Shown here piece after piece: positions 28,348 to 37,303 of a stretch of 64,000 bases of DNA. Source of the DNA: Lachnospiraceae bacterium (GTDB lineage Bacteria; Bacillota; Clostridia; Lachnospirales; Lachnospiraceae); contig SVFO01000011.1 in NCBI GenBank assembly GCA_015056795.1, positions 49,577 to 113,576 on the forward strand, given 5' to 3'. The notes under the pieces were generated by a model. It was given only the letters and a program-made list of their open reading frames with translations. It was not told the DNA's origin and did no database searches. Within the stretch, counting starts at the first letter, position 1. Each line of letters opens with the position of its first letter. The position numbers and the translations under genes were made by a program.

Positions 28348-29328
28348 TTATTTCTTCGTGCTTTGAATGATCTTTTTGATAAAGCCTTCAATGTAGTTGC
28401 AATACTCTTTATCCTTCGCCACATTGATGAAATCGTTTCTTTGGATGACATAGTGGTCTGAGGAATCTCTGATCCAAAACTCCGCGTTGCTGGAGAGCTT
28501 TTGCAGGATGTAGGTATTCTCAATGGAGATCTCCTCATCATGTAAGGCAGAAATCACTAAAATGGGCTTCTTTCCTGCCTTTTGGATGGATTCCACAGGT
28601 GTCAGGTGATCTGCTTTGTCCTTCCCGTAGATCCAACGCAGTGACTGATGCGTGAACGGGCGCTGCGCCGCACGCAGGAAGGAAGGAATGTGATATTCCT
28701 TTAAGATTAAGTCGAGCTGGTCATCGGGGGATGCAAACGGTGACATAGCTATGCATCCGCTGACCTCAGGGATCTCAGAGGCGGCATTAATTGCAATTGT
28801 TCCACCCAAGGAAACCCCATGTACGACAATGGGAAGGTCCTTGTACTGCTCCACGCCCTGAATGTATTTCACCAATGCCCTGACATCCTCAACCTCCGTA
28901 TATCCAAGGCCAAGCTTTCTGCCGCTGCTCTCTCCGTGTGCGCGCACCTCCAAAAGAAAGCTTGCATAATTCAAATCCTTCATTACGGCTGCATGTCCAT
29001 AAAAATATGTAACGGATGGCTCCTTCATGGCAGTTAAATAGATCACTACGCATTTGGGATTCGTAGCCTCAACCTCAGAGCACCAGAGCGTCTCGCCATC
29101 CTCCGTCGTAATGGTATGCGGGATACCCGTCAATTTGAAGTCACTTGCCGTATAGACCGCCTGAAAGGGATGCAGGTCCACGTCTCTCGTTTTTAAGTAT
29201 TTTACGTGACGATACACATAAATCATCGTCAGAAACGTAGGAATCATGAGGATAAAAAGTATGATAAGAATTCCAAGAATAATCCTCTTTTTCCTCCAGC
29301 TGTAATCCGTGATAACACCTTTTTTCAC
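28348..29328 (-). CDS. Membrane-anchored alpha/beta hydrolase
   Basis: 326 residues. The N-terminus is basic, followed by one transmembrane helix (IILGILIILFILMIPTFLTMIYV, described here as about residues 16-38), so the enzyme is anchored and probably faces outward. The serine elbow is VHGVSLGGTIAI, with the catalytic Asp/His likely in VISALHDEEIS and DSSDHYVIQ. Substrate unknown; the family includes peptidases and esterases. The start is GTG at 29328, 8 bases after AGGAGGT. Confidence 0.82.
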   Translation of the reverse strand: MKKGVITDYSWRKKRIILGILIILFILMIPTFLTMIYVYRHVKYLKTRDVDLHPFQAVYTASDFKLTGIPHTITTEDGETLWCSEVEATNPKCVVIYLTAMKEPSVTYFYGHAAVMKDLNYASFLLEVRAHGESSGRKLGLGYTEVEDVRALVKYIQGVEQYKDLPIVVHGVSLGGTIAINAASEIPEVSGCIAMSPFASPDDQLDLILKEYHIPSFLRAAQRPFTHQSLRWIYGKDKADHLTPVESIQKAGKKPILVISALHDEEISIENTYILQKLSSNAEFWIRDSSDHYVIQRNDFINVAKDKEYCNYIEGFIKKIIQSTKK

Positions 29329-29361
29329 GTATGGTTACCTCCTAATGCATCAGATGCCGCT

Positions 29362-30888
29362 TCAAGCGCCCTCACACATCAATGCACGTTTTCGCTCAAT
29401 CATCTCGTCAATCTTTTCCAGATACAGGGAAACGTCCTTGATGCTATCGCTCCGTTCAATCCTGCCATCAGGCCAAACTCTCTTGCTAATGCAGCCTGCC
29501 CCTAGGGCAATGATGGTCTGCACCTCTTCCATGATTAAAATATTATAGAGTCCATATTTTCCAGGACGCGCATAACCGACATTCTCGAAATTACCGGACA
29601 TGTTCTTCTGTCTGTAGAGATAGTATGGCTTCAAGCCAAGCCGCTGCGCACCCTCGGATGCAATCTGCATGGTCTCGTCCGTATTGCTGAGAGTCTGGAT
29701 GCCATGCTCTTGAATCCAGTTGGCAAGCTTTGAAGCCCGCTTGATCGCCAGGGAATGCACCGTAAGGCTGTCAGGATTTAGCTCCACGACGACATCAATC
29801 GTATGCTGCACGTCCTCCGCCGTCTCCCCGGGAAGTCCCAGGATCAGGTCCATGTTGATGTTGTCAAATCCTTCCTCGCGGGCCATCTTGTAAGCCTCAA
29901 GCACCTGTGCCACGCTTGCCTTTCGCCCAATGATGTCTAAGGTTTCCTGCTTCATGGTCTGCGGGTTCACGGAGATGCGGCTCACGCCATATTTTTTCAG
30001 CACCTTCAGCTTCTCACGCGTAATGCTGTCGGCGCGCCCTGCTTCGACGGTAAATTCCTTCACCTGCGAGAAGTCAAAATACTTCTTCAGATGGGACAAT
30101 AGCTTCTCTAGCTGCTCTGGCTCCAAGGTCGTCGGCGTTCCGCCGCCAATGTAAACCGTGTCCAAAATCTTGTCCCGATAGGTCTCCGAAACAAACTCCA
30201 TCTCGCGAATCAGGCAGTCCAGATAGGCATCCACCTTTTTTCGATACGCCGCGATGGGGAAGGACGTAAACGAACAGTAAAGACAAGTCGTCGGGCAGAA
30301 CGGAATCCCAATGTAGAGACTGTATCCGCCCTGATAATGTATCTGCGAAAGGAGCTCCCTCTCGCGCTGCGCCACATCAATGCTCAGCAGCGCTTTTTCT
30401 TCACTCACAAAATACTTTTTCTGTAGATATTCCTGAATTTCTTCAGAATTCTTTCCTTCCTCCAAAAGCCCGTAGGCAATTTTCGTCGGACGGATCCCCG
30501 TCAGGTTGCCCCAGGGAAGACTTTTCCCTGCATGATGCTCTAACGTCTTATACAAAAAGGTCTTAAATCCCGCCTTGTACTGATCATAGCCATCCGTCAG
30601 CGTCCCTGCAAGGCTCTGCCATTCATACTCTGCCCCATGGCTTTCCGGGGTACGGCCTTCGACCTTCATGGTCATCACGGCACCTGCTTCCGAAAGCTCA
30701 ATCCCAATTTCTTCCAGACTGACCTCTTCGCCAAGCGCCTTGACCTCTTGATATTCCTCCCAAAGGCTAACGCTCTCTGGCGTCAGCACCTTGACCTGCC
30801 TGTCAGGATAAAATGCCTTGACAATGGAATTGACGTCATATTCAAAGCTGGGATGATTGATGTTTACAAACAAATATTTCTTATACAC
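29362..30888 (-). CDS. hemZ: Coproporphyrinogen dehydrogenase HemZ (radical SAM)
   Basis: About 508 residues from a GTG at 30888; the frame is open further upstream to 30957, but AAGGAG stands 13 bases before this GTG and the family begins around here (YLFVNINHPSFEYD). Radical SAM cluster motif CPTTCLYCSF is present, with VYIGGGTPTTL and GLPGETAED downstream, as in HemN/HemZ. It oxidatively decarboxylates coproporphyrinogen III in anaerobic heme synthesis, or is a HemZ-like relative. The GTG is inside the end of the metallo-hydrolase gene, so translation is coupled. Confidence 0.9.
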   Translation of the reverse strand: MYKKYLFVNINHPSFEYDVNSIVKAFYPDRQVKVLTPESVSLWEEYQEVKALGEEVSLEEIGIELSEAGAVMTMKVEGRTPESHGAEYEWQSLAGTLTDGYDQYKAGFKTFLYKTLEHHAGKSLPWGNLTGIRPTKIAYGLLEEGKNSEEIQEYLQKKYFVSEEKALLSIDVAQRERELLSQIHYQGGYSLYIGIPFCPTTCLYCSFTSFPIAAYRKKVDAYLDCLIREMEFVSETYRDKILDTVYIGGGTPTTLEPEQLEKLLSHLKKYFDFSQVKEFTVEAGRADSITREKLKVLKKYGVSRISVNPQTMKQETLDIIGRKASVAQVLEAYKMAREEGFDNINMDLILGLPGETAEDVQHTIDVVVELNPDSLTVHSLAIKRASKLANWIQEHGIQTLSNTDETMQIASEGAQRLGLKPYYLYRQKNMSGNFENVGYARPGKYGLYNILIMEEVQTIIALGAGCISKRVWPDGRIERSDSIKDVSLYLEKIDEMIERKRALMCEGA

Positions 30889-31543
30889 AGAATGGATTGT
30901 TCTCCTTTTCATATCCGATGGTGGTTGCACCGCCATGTCCCGGATAAACCTTGACATCCTCTGGCAGACAGAACAGCTTTTCGCGAATGGAACGCACGAG
31001 GCTGCTCATGCTTCCCGTCGGGAAATCCGTGCGCCCGACACTCTCCTGAAACAGCGTGTCTCCGCTGATAAGGAACCCTGCCTCCTTAACATAAAAGCAG
31101 CAGCTCCCACCCGTATGTCCAGGCGTTGCGATTACCTGAAAGGTAATGCCAGCAATGGTAAGCTCCTGACCGTCCCTTACATATTCGTCGGCCTCCGCCG
31201 TGCAGGCCCGTCCCGCCATTTCAGAGACATTCATCTTGGCATCTCCAAGGAGCTCTCTCTCTTCATTTAACGCATAGACCTTAATGGGCTCTAGGCCCTT
31301 CTCCGTCCGCTCTCTGTTGACTGCACCCTTAAGGGCTGCAAGCCCCCAGATATGATCAAAATGTCCATGGGTTAGCAAAATGCCCTCTACCTTCAGGTCA
31401 TTCTTAAAAAGACTTGCGTAGATGGTCGTTCCCTGATCCGCGGGATCTACCACAATTGCCCGATTCTCGCCTTCCCGATAAATGAAATAGGTATTCGTGG
31501 CGCAGCTTCCCAGCACCATCCTTCCAATCTTGATATCACCCAT
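30881..31543 (-). CDS. MBL-fold metallo-hydrolase (glyoxalase II-like)
   Basis: About 220 residues from the ATG at 31543 (GAGGA 7 bases upstream). Metal ligands THGHFDH, GHTGGSC and DTLF are present, and the C-terminal PGHGGATT supplies the last His. It resembles hydroxyacylglutathione hydrolases and other small thioester-cleaving MBL enzymes; substrate not known. The gene lies between rel (43 bases away) and hemZ (overlapping by 8 bases), giving a probable rel-MBL-hemZ unit. Confidence 0.88.
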   Translation of the reverse strand: MGDIKIGRMVLGSCATNTYFIYREGENRAIVVDPADQGTTIYASLFKNDLKVEGILLTHGHFDHIWGLAALKGAVNRERTEKGLEPIKVYALNEERELLGDAKMNVSEMAGRACTAEADEYVRDGQELTIAGITFQVIATPGHTGGSCCFYVKEAGFLISGDTLFQESVGRTDFPTGSMSSLVRSIREKLFCLPEDVKVYPGHGGATTIGYEKENNPFCV

Positions 31544-31606
31544 AATATATTCCTCATGAAGCATAAAAGACTTCCCCCGTTACACGCAGGTTCCTTCCAG
31601 CTCTTC

Positions 31607-33916
31607 TTATCCAATGCATCGCTCAATGTCGATGACGCTATCAATGCCGTGGAGTCTTTCCATGATGTTATTCAGGGCGTCACGACCACTGACCTCAAAG
31701 CCAAGCTGCATGGTTACCATGCCCTGCTTATTCGTTCTGGTGTTCAGCGACATGATGCTGATGTTCTTCTCCGTAAACACCTTAGAAATATCCGACAAAA
31801 GTCCGCTTCTGTCTCTCGCAAACAGCTTGATTTCACAGACATAGGAACCATCCTGCTGCTCATCGGTGCTGTCCCAATCTGCCTCCATGAGTCGAATTCT
31901 CTCATCCTCAGGGAGATTTAGCATATTGACGCAGTCCGTACGATGAATGCTAATGCCTCTTCCTCTCGTGACAAAGCCGACAATTTCATCGCCAGGCACG
32001 GGAGAACAGCACTTGGAGAAACGAACGGAAAGATCTGCGATGCCCTTGACCAAAATGCCGCCCTTGGAACGCATGCGTACGTGTGCGCCAGCGTTCTGGC
32101 CATTCTCTGAAATGGCGGCGAGCACCTCTTCGTTGGTCAGCTCCTTCTTGTGATCCCTGTCATAGTACTCCTGAAGTCTGCCAATGATCTGGCCTTCCTT
32201 CAACGCGCCGTGGCCTACTGCCGCAAGCACGCTGTCCCAGTCACGGAAGCCATACTTGTGCATGATGGCGTCCATGTATTCCGTGGACATCAGGCTGGCC
32301 ATGTTAATATTCTTCGTCTTACAATAGGCGTTTAATAATTCCTTGCCCTTGCTGACGTTTTCTTCCTTGCCCTGACTCTTGAACCACTGGTTGATCTTAT
32401 TCTTCGCCTGGGTACTCTTTACGACGTTCAGCCAGTCACGGCTGGGTCCCTTCGAGTTGCCAGAGGTAATGATCTCCACGCGGTCACCGTTCTTGATCTG
32501 GTAATCGATGGTAACCAGCTTTCCGTTGACCCTCGCGCCAACCATCTTATTACCCACGGCGGAATGGATGCAGTAGGCAAAATCAATGGGGGTCGAACCA
32601 GCGGGCAGATTCTTGACCTCACCAGTCGGCGTAAAGCAATATACCTGATCTGAGAACAGGTCCAGATCGTTCTTCAGAAGGTTCATAAACTCACGATTAT
32701 CGGACATGTCCTGCTGCCATTCCAAAATCTGACGCAGCCAGACAAGCTTTTCCTCTTCCTGAGTCTCCACCTTCTTGCCGTCGGAGGCTTCCTTGTATTT
32801 CCAGTGCGCCGCGATACCATATTCCGCTGCCTTGTGCATTTCAAAGGTACGAATCTGGATTTCGAACGGCTGACCACTCGTACCAATCAGCGTCGTATGA
32901 AGCGACTGATACATGTTTGCCTTCGGGATTGCGATATAATCCTTGAATCTTCCAGGAACAGGCTTGTAATGCGCATGAATCTCTCCGAGCGCCGCATAGC
33001 AATCCTTCACCGTGTCCACGATAATACGAACGGCAAACAGGTCATAAATCTGATCCAGGGTCTTATTCTGGTTCTTCATCTTCTTGTAAATGCTAAAGAA
33101 GTGCTTTACGCGGCCATCAACCTTCGCCTTGATGCCAGCTGCGTCAATGATCGTGCGAACCTCATCTACGATTCCCTGGATGTATTGCTCCCGAACACTC
33201 CTCTTCATCGCGATCTGATTGACCAAATCACGATAGGCTTCGGGCTCCAGATATTTTAAGGACAAATCGTCCAGCTCAATCTTAATCTTACTAATACCCA
33301 GTCTCTGGGCAATGGGGCTATAAATTTCCAGCGTTTCGCGCGCGATACGCTGCTGGCTTTCAGGCTTTTGATGCTGCAGGGTACGCATGTTGTGAAGGCG
33401 GTCTGCCAGCTTGATCAGAATGACGCGGATATCCTTTGCCATCGCAAGGAACATCTTTCGAAGGTTCTCCGCCTGCATCTCCAGCTTTGCCTCTGACTGA
33501 TCCACGTCAGAGCTGAGCGGGATTTTTTCGAGCTTGGTCACGCCGTCAACCAAAAGGGCTACGTCCGCGCCAAACTGCTGCTCCAGGTCGGCCTGCGTCA
33601 TCTGCGTGTCCTCAACCACGTCATGCAGAATGCCCGCGATAATGGTCTCCTTATCCATTTCCAGCTCTGCCAGAATGATGGCAACGTTGAGAGGATGAAT
33701 GATATAAGGCTCGCCAGACTTTCTCGTCTGTCCCTCATGTGCCTTCTTCGCCGTGTCGTAAGCCTTTGCGATGGCGGTTACGTCGTCACTGGGATGGTAT
33801 GTTTTGACACGCGAAATAAGCTCCTGATAGAGCTGTTCAGGAGTTTCAAATTCCTGTGGCTTCGCCAACGGACCATCATTATATTTGACGTCGTTTTTCT
33901 CTTCCGTCATACGCAT
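31607..33916 (-). CDS. rel: Bifunctional (p)ppGpp synthetase/hydrolase
   Basis: 769 residues with the full RelA/SpoT layout: N-terminal HD hydrolase (about 60-190, with ILHDVVEDTQM), synthetase (about 240-360), TGS domain (about 425-490, FTPTGEVKNLPAGSTPIDFAY), a zinc-finger/helical region with conserved Cys, and a C-terminal ACT domain (about 695-769). Controls the stringent response. The intact HD motif suggests both activities. The ATG at 33916 or 33910 may be used. It precedes the MBL hydrolase and hemZ, and follows apt by 31 bases; apt and rel adjacent is common in Firmicutes. Confidence 0.95.
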   Translation of the reverse strand: MRMTEEKNDVKYNDGPLAKPQEFETPEQLYQELISRVKTYHPSDDVTAIAKAYDTAKKAHEGQTRKSGEPYIIHPLNVAIILAELEMDKETIIAGILHDVVEDTQMTQADLEQQFGADVALLVDGVTKLEKIPLSSDVDQSEAKLEMQAENLRKMFLAMAKDIRVILIKLADRLHNMRTLQHQKPESQQRIARETLEIYSPIAQRLGISKIKIELDDLSLKYLEPEAYRDLVNQIAMKRSVREQYIQGIVDEVRTIIDAAGIKAKVDGRVKHFFSIYKKMKNQNKTLDQIYDLFAVRIIVDTVKDCYAALGEIHAHYKPVPGRFKDYIAIPKANMYQSLHTTLIGTSGQPFEIQIRTFEMHKAAEYGIAAHWKYKEASDGKKVETQEEEKLVWLRQILEWQQDMSDNREFMNLLKNDLDLFSDQVYCFTPTGEVKNLPAGSTPIDFAYCIHSAVGNKMVGARVNGKLVTIDYQIKNGDRVEIITSGNSKGPSRDWLNVVKSTQAKNKINQWFKSQGKEENVSKGKELLNAYCKTKNINMASLMSTEYMDAIMHKYGFRDWDSVLAAVGHGALKEGQIIGRLQEYYDRDHKKELTNEEVLAAISENGQNAGAHVRMRSKGGILVKGIADLSVRFSKCCSPVPGDEIVGFVTRGRGISIHRTDCVNMLNLPEDERIRLMEADWDSTDEQQDGSYVCEIKLFARDRSGLLSDISKVFTEKNISIMSLNTRTNKQGMVTMQLGFEVSGRDALNNIMERLHGIDSVIDIERCIG

Positions 33917-33947
33917 TCGCCCCTAACTCGTAGTAACAAAACTTGAA

Positions 33948-34472
33948 TTACTTTCCAGGATACGTAATTACCGCATCCAGACGATAATCCGAGATTAACT
34001 CTCTTCCCTTTAAACCAGCAAGCTCAATCAGAACCACAACGCCTGCAACCTTGCCGCCAAGGCCCTCAAGCAGCTTGATGATGGCTTCCGTCGTTCCGCC
34101 CGTTGCAATCAGGTCATCCACGATCAAAACCTTCTGGCCAGGCTGAATGGCATCCTTATGCACCTCCAGCGTTGCCTTGCCATATTCCAGCTCATAGTCA
34201 ATGCTGACGGTCTCACAGGGAAGCTTTCCCTTTTTCCGAATGGGTACAAAGGGCTTGTGAAGCTTATAGGCAATGGGGGTACCAAAAATAAATCCTCTGG
34301 ATTCCGAACCAACTACCACGTCAAAGTCCAAGTCCTTGACCAGATCCGTCATGGAATCAATGGCAAGCTGAAATCCATCTGCATCCTGTAACACGGTGGT
34401 TATGTCGCGGAAAATGATGCCTTCCTTTGGAAAATCCGGTATTGATCTGATGTAGGAATCAATGTCTCTCAT
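33948..34472 (-). CDS. apt: Adenine phosphoribosyltransferase
   Basis: About 174 residues from the ATG at 34472 (AAAGGGGG 7 bases upstream; the in-frame codon at 34493 is less likely). Salvages adenine with PRPP to AMP. The PRPP loop VLIVDDLIATGGTTEA and SRGFIFGTPIAY are standard for Apt, as is IPDFPKEGIIFRDIT. Two steps of the same pool, purA and purB, lie in the pur operon a few kilobases away. Adjacent to rel, as in many Firmicutes. Confidence 0.95.
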   Translation of the reverse strand: MRDIDSYIRSIPDFPKEGIIFRDITTVLQDADGFQLAIDSMTDLVKDLDFDVVVGSESRGFIFGTPIAYKLHKPFVPIRKKGKLPCETVSIDYELEYGKATLEVHKDAIQPGQKVLIVDDLIATGGTTEAIIKLLEGLGGKVAGVVVLIELAGLKGRELISDYRLDAVITYPGK

Positions 34473-34589
34473 ACTATTTCCCCCTTTGTGCATTAACTTT
34501 TAACAAGAACGAGCCTCCCCCCTAAGGGAAAAGCTCTATTCCTCATGCTTTGCTTATTTCATTTCTGGCAATTCCGACGATACGCCCGA

Positions 34590-35105
34590 TTAAACTGCCT
34601 TCTTACCACAACACTTCTTATACTTCTTACCAGATCCGCAAGGGCAGGGATCGTTCGGATATACCTTTGCGCCCTTGATAACGGTCGTGGAGGATTTCTG
34701 CTCCTTGTAGAGACGCTTTCTGGTCTCCTCATCAAAGATCTCCTTCCACTCCTCCAGATTGTACAGCCAATCAGCCTCTGCAGCAACCATGTTCTTGTAA
34801 AGAAGCGCCTTGTCAAAGCCAAGGTTTACCTCGGTATCCTCTTCCATCTCCTCGATGGGGTTCTTCTCGATCAGGCTGTCATTGATGCCATCCAGGAAAC
34901 CCGTCATGGTCATCACGTCTACCTTAAAGCGATCAGCAAGCTCCTTAACGGTGCCCTTTACCACTTCATCGGGGTTCTTTAAGAGCTCTGCATAGATTGC
35001 CTGCTCACGCTTGAAATAAACACCCCAAAGTCTCTGGAGCTCGTCCTTGCCAAGCTTTTCGTTATAAGCTACGCTGCGCCATTTTTCTAAAAGTGCCATA
35101 TTCAT
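34590..35105 (-). CDS. SEC-C zinc-motif protein of unknown function
   Basis: 171 residues. The C-terminus has a SEC-C zinc motif ([20 protein letters not shown]), known from SecA and many small proteins. The rest is helical and unknown: acidic middle region and a helix ([20 protein letters not shown]) at the N-terminus. SEC-C domains bind zinc and often contact ribosomes or nucleic acids. A good promoter is found just upstream, and apt follows downstream after 96 bases. Confidence 0.8.
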   Translation of the reverse strand: MNMALLEKWRSVAYNEKLGKDELQRLWGVYFKREQAIYAELLKNPDEVVKGTVKELADRFKVDVMTMTGFLDGINDSLIEKNPIEEMEEDTEVNLGFDKALLYKNMVAAEADWLYNLEEWKEIFDEETRKRLYKEQKSSTTVIKGAKVYPNDPCPCGSGKKYKKCCGKKAV

Positions 35106-35163
35106 CTACCATCCTTACTATATTACAGGCCTTTTGCCTGCTTTGTTCCTGTTAACTTATAAT

Positions 35164-35192
35164 AGTATATAACAAAAACTCCCCTAAATCAA
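35164..35192 (-). promoter_or_regulatory. Promoter of the SEC-C gene
   Basis: Minus strand TTGATT (35187-35192), 17 bases, TATACT (35164-35169), 58 bases upstream of the ATG. Confidence 0.6.
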
Positions 35193-35211
35193 TAAAAACT
35201 TATCATGCCCC

Positions 35212-35239
35212 TTGCAGTTCCGTGTATTTTTAGTATACA
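35212..35239 (+). promoter_or_regulatory. Promoter of the NlpC/P60 lipoprotein gene
   Basis: TTGCAG (35212-35217), 16 bases, TATACA (35234-35239), 31 bases before the ATG. It is divergent from the SEC-C promoter, the two elements being 20 bases apart. Confidence 0.55.
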
Positions 35240-35270
35240 ATAGAGTATATTTTAGAGAAGGTGATTACCA

Positions 35271-36245
35271 ATGATGACAAAACATCATGAAAATACCATG
35301 GTTTATGAGAAAAACGGCATTTTCAAAAGGTTGCGGCTTTTCGCGGGTTATGCCTGCCTTGCAGGCTGCATTCTCCTTGCAGGATGCGGTCAAACCGAGC
35401 CTGCTGCTGCCGATCTTTTAGAGGTCGTATCCATAGAGTCAAAAACCACTGATCCTACAACAGAGGAAGGGGCAGTCTCCGGCGAACCATCCTCCGAAAA
35501 CGCAAAAGAGAGCGAGACCATAGATCAAGAGGAGCCTACCGTGCCAAGCTTGGAAGCCTTTTTGCGAAATGCCCTCTTACCTGTAGGAGAAACCGCCTAT
35601 ATTTGGGGCGGAGGCTGGAATGAAGAGGATACCGCTGCTGGTCCAGAGGCCTGTAGCATTGGCGTCAGCCCGAACTGGAAGGTGTTTGCAGACGGAATCA
35701 CTTCTGATTATGATACGAAAAAGACCCGCTATCAGATTCATGACGGGCTGGATTGCTCTGGCTATGTCGGCTGGGTTGTCTACAATACCTTCGAGACCGA
35801 GGACGGCAAGGAAGGCTATGTCTATTCCTCTACGAAGACGGCTGAGACCTATGCCTCCTTTGGCTGGGGCGATTTTCTTCCTGCCAAATCCGTTCAGGAT
35901 TGGAGGCCCGGTGACATTGCCAGCATGAATGGTCATGTCTGGATCAGCCTCGGCACCTGTGAGGATGGCAGCGTCCTTCTCGTCCACTCGAGCCCGCCAG
36001 GCGTCCGCCTCTGTGGAACTGCAGCCTCGAAGGGAACCTCAGAGGCCGTAAAGCTTGCCACGGAATATATGAAAACCTATTATCCTGACTGGTACTCCCG
36101 TTTTCCCGACTGCGAATCGAAGAAAACCTACTTAGAAGGGGCCTCGCAGATGCGTTGGAACGAAGAAACCTTCCCAGATTGCAAGGAGCTTCAGGCCATG
36201 TCGCCCGAAGAACTGCTAAAGCTACTTTACTCCGAAGAACATTGA
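35271..36245 (+). CDS. NlpC/P60-like lipoprotein (cell-wall peptidase)
   Basis: 324 residues. A long basic N-terminal segment leads to a lipobox (CILLAGC, lipidated Cys about 43), so the protein is anchored outside the membrane. A 55-residue Ser/Thr/Glu linker precedes a domain with NlpC/P60 features: catalytic Cys in HDGLDCSGYVGW, catalytic His in MNGHVWISLG, and LVHSSPPGV. It probably cuts peptidoglycan stem peptides; an amidase role is also possible. GAGAAGG precedes the ATG. The next gene follows 75 bases later on the same strand. Confidence 0.8.
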   Translation: MMTKHHENTMVYEKNGIFKRLRLFAGYACLAGCILLAGCGQTEPAAADLLEVVSIESKTTDPTTEEGAVSGEPSSENAKESETIDQEEPTVPSLEAFLRNALLPVGETAYIWGGGWNEEDTAAGPEACSIGVSPNWKVFADGITSDYDTKKTRYQIHDGLDCSGYVGWVVYNTFETEDGKEGYVYSSTKTAETYASFGWGDFLPAKSVQDWRPGDIASMNGHVWISLGTCEDGSVLLVHSSPPGVRLCGTAASKGTSEAVKLATEYMKTYYPDWYSRFPDCESKKTYLEGASQMRWNEETFPDCKELQAMSPEELLKLLYSEEH

Positions 36246-36320
36246 TGACAACCTTTTTCAGGAACCTAAGCGCAAGACAATTCGTCGTATTTCGAGAGAA
36301 AAACAAAGGAGAATTCAAGT

Positions 36321-36638
36321 ATGACCACTACCAATTCTAATAATAAAGCAAGCTCCTCCAACGGAGAGAAAAAAGAAAACAAAATGACGGCGAAACGGAT
36401 CGCCGCCATTCTTGGTATCATTTTATTAGTTGCGCTGTATGTCATTACCCTGCTTGTTGCCATTTTTGACAGGAGCTCTTCCGGTCAATGGTTTATGATC
36501 TGTCTCATTGCAACAGTGACCGTACCGCTCCTCATTTGGATTTACACCTGGATGTACGGCGTGCTGACCAATAAGCATACCATCGCTTCCTTTGACATCC
36601 GCAACACCAAGGAATCCGATTCTAACGAGCAGGAATAA
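36321..36638 (+). CDS. Small two-helix membrane protein
   Basis: 105 residues: polar, Asn/Ser/Lys-rich N-terminus, then two transmembrane helices (AAILGIILLVALYVITLLV and MICLIATVTVPLLIWIYTW) joined by a short loop, and a polar C-terminal tail. I do not recognise the family. AAAGGAG stands 9 bases before the ATG. Downstream of the NlpC/P60 gene, likely cotranscribed. The transcript ends at the hairpin at 36656. Confidence 0.75.
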   Translation: MTTTNSNNKASSSNGEKKENKMTAKRIAAILGIILLVALYVITLLVAIFDRSSSGQWFMICLIATVTVPLLIWIYTWMYGVLTNKHTIASFDIRNTKESDSNEQE

Positions 36639-36655
36639 TCTGGAAATATAAAAAT

Positions 36656-36682
36656 GGCGGTGACATTCATTCACCGCCATCA
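36656..36682. terminator. Terminator shared by the small membrane gene and the HAD gene
   Basis: ATGGCGGTGA (36656-36665) and TCACCGCCAT (36673-36682) form a perfect 10-bp stem. The minus strand continues as TTTTTATA, so it ends the pur-HAD operon; the plus side has only a weak T run. Confidence 0.85.
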
Positions 36683-36689
36683 TATTCCA

Positions 36690-37292
36690 TCATGAAAGCT
36701 TCTTTAGCTCTTCCTCGACCTGCTCCTTGGACTGGAACACGATTCCATGGATTCCAAGCTTTCTTCCTGCTTCCACGTTCACCAATAAATCATCTACAAA
36801 AACACTCTCTTCCGGAACTAAGGAATACCGCTCCAGCAGCAAACGATAAATGGTTGGATCTGGCTTGATCACCTTTTCCTTCCAGGAAAGGATTCCTCCA
36901 TCCATCTCCTCTCGAAATGCCAATCCTGCAATACTTTCCCTCTCAATCTTTTCTGAAAAGTTAGAGAGATAATAAACAGAATAGCCCTTTTGTTTCAGCT
37001 CCTTCACCCACGGGATTGCATAGTCCCGAATCCTTACGATGTCTGTCATGTCATCGAAGGCTTGATGGAGTTCTTTTTCTATCTCGGGATCATTTTTAAT
37101 AAATCCCGCCATCACCTCTTCAAAGCTCCAGGCGCCACGGTCCAACTCTGCCCATATGGGGGTCAAAACGCTTGCATTTGCAATGCGCTGAACCTCTTCC
37201 TTCGAAAATCCCTTATCTGCAAGGAATTCCGCCCAACGAAAGTCCGTCAGGACGTTTCCAATATCAAAGATCACGTTCTTTATCATGTACAC
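36690..37292 (-). CDS. HAD-family phosphatase, YihX type
   Basis: About 200 residues. The N-terminal VIFDIGNVLTDF (first Asp is the nucleophile), the YYLSNFSE motif II, the VIKPDPTIY lysine motif III and the ESVFVDDLLVNVEAG acid motif IV are all in place. YihX-like enzymes hydrolyse small phospho-sugars such as glucose-1-phosphate or nucleotide intermediates. The gene starts 11 bases after purA, so it is last in the pur operon; a role in nucleotide or PRPP metabolism is possible. Start is GTG at 37292 or ATG at 37286. Confidence 0.88.
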   Translation of the reverse strand: MYMIKNVIFDIGNVLTDFRWAEFLADKGFSKEEVQRIANASVLTPIWAELDRGAWSFEEVMAGFIKNDPEIEKELHQAFDDMTDIVRIRDYAIPWVKELKQKGYSVYYLSNFSEKIERESIAGLAFREEMDGGILSWKEKVIKPDPTIYRLLLERYSLVPEESVFVDDLLVNVEAGRKLGIHGIVFQSKEQVEEELKKLS

Positions 37293-37303
37293 CTGCCGTC
37301 CTT

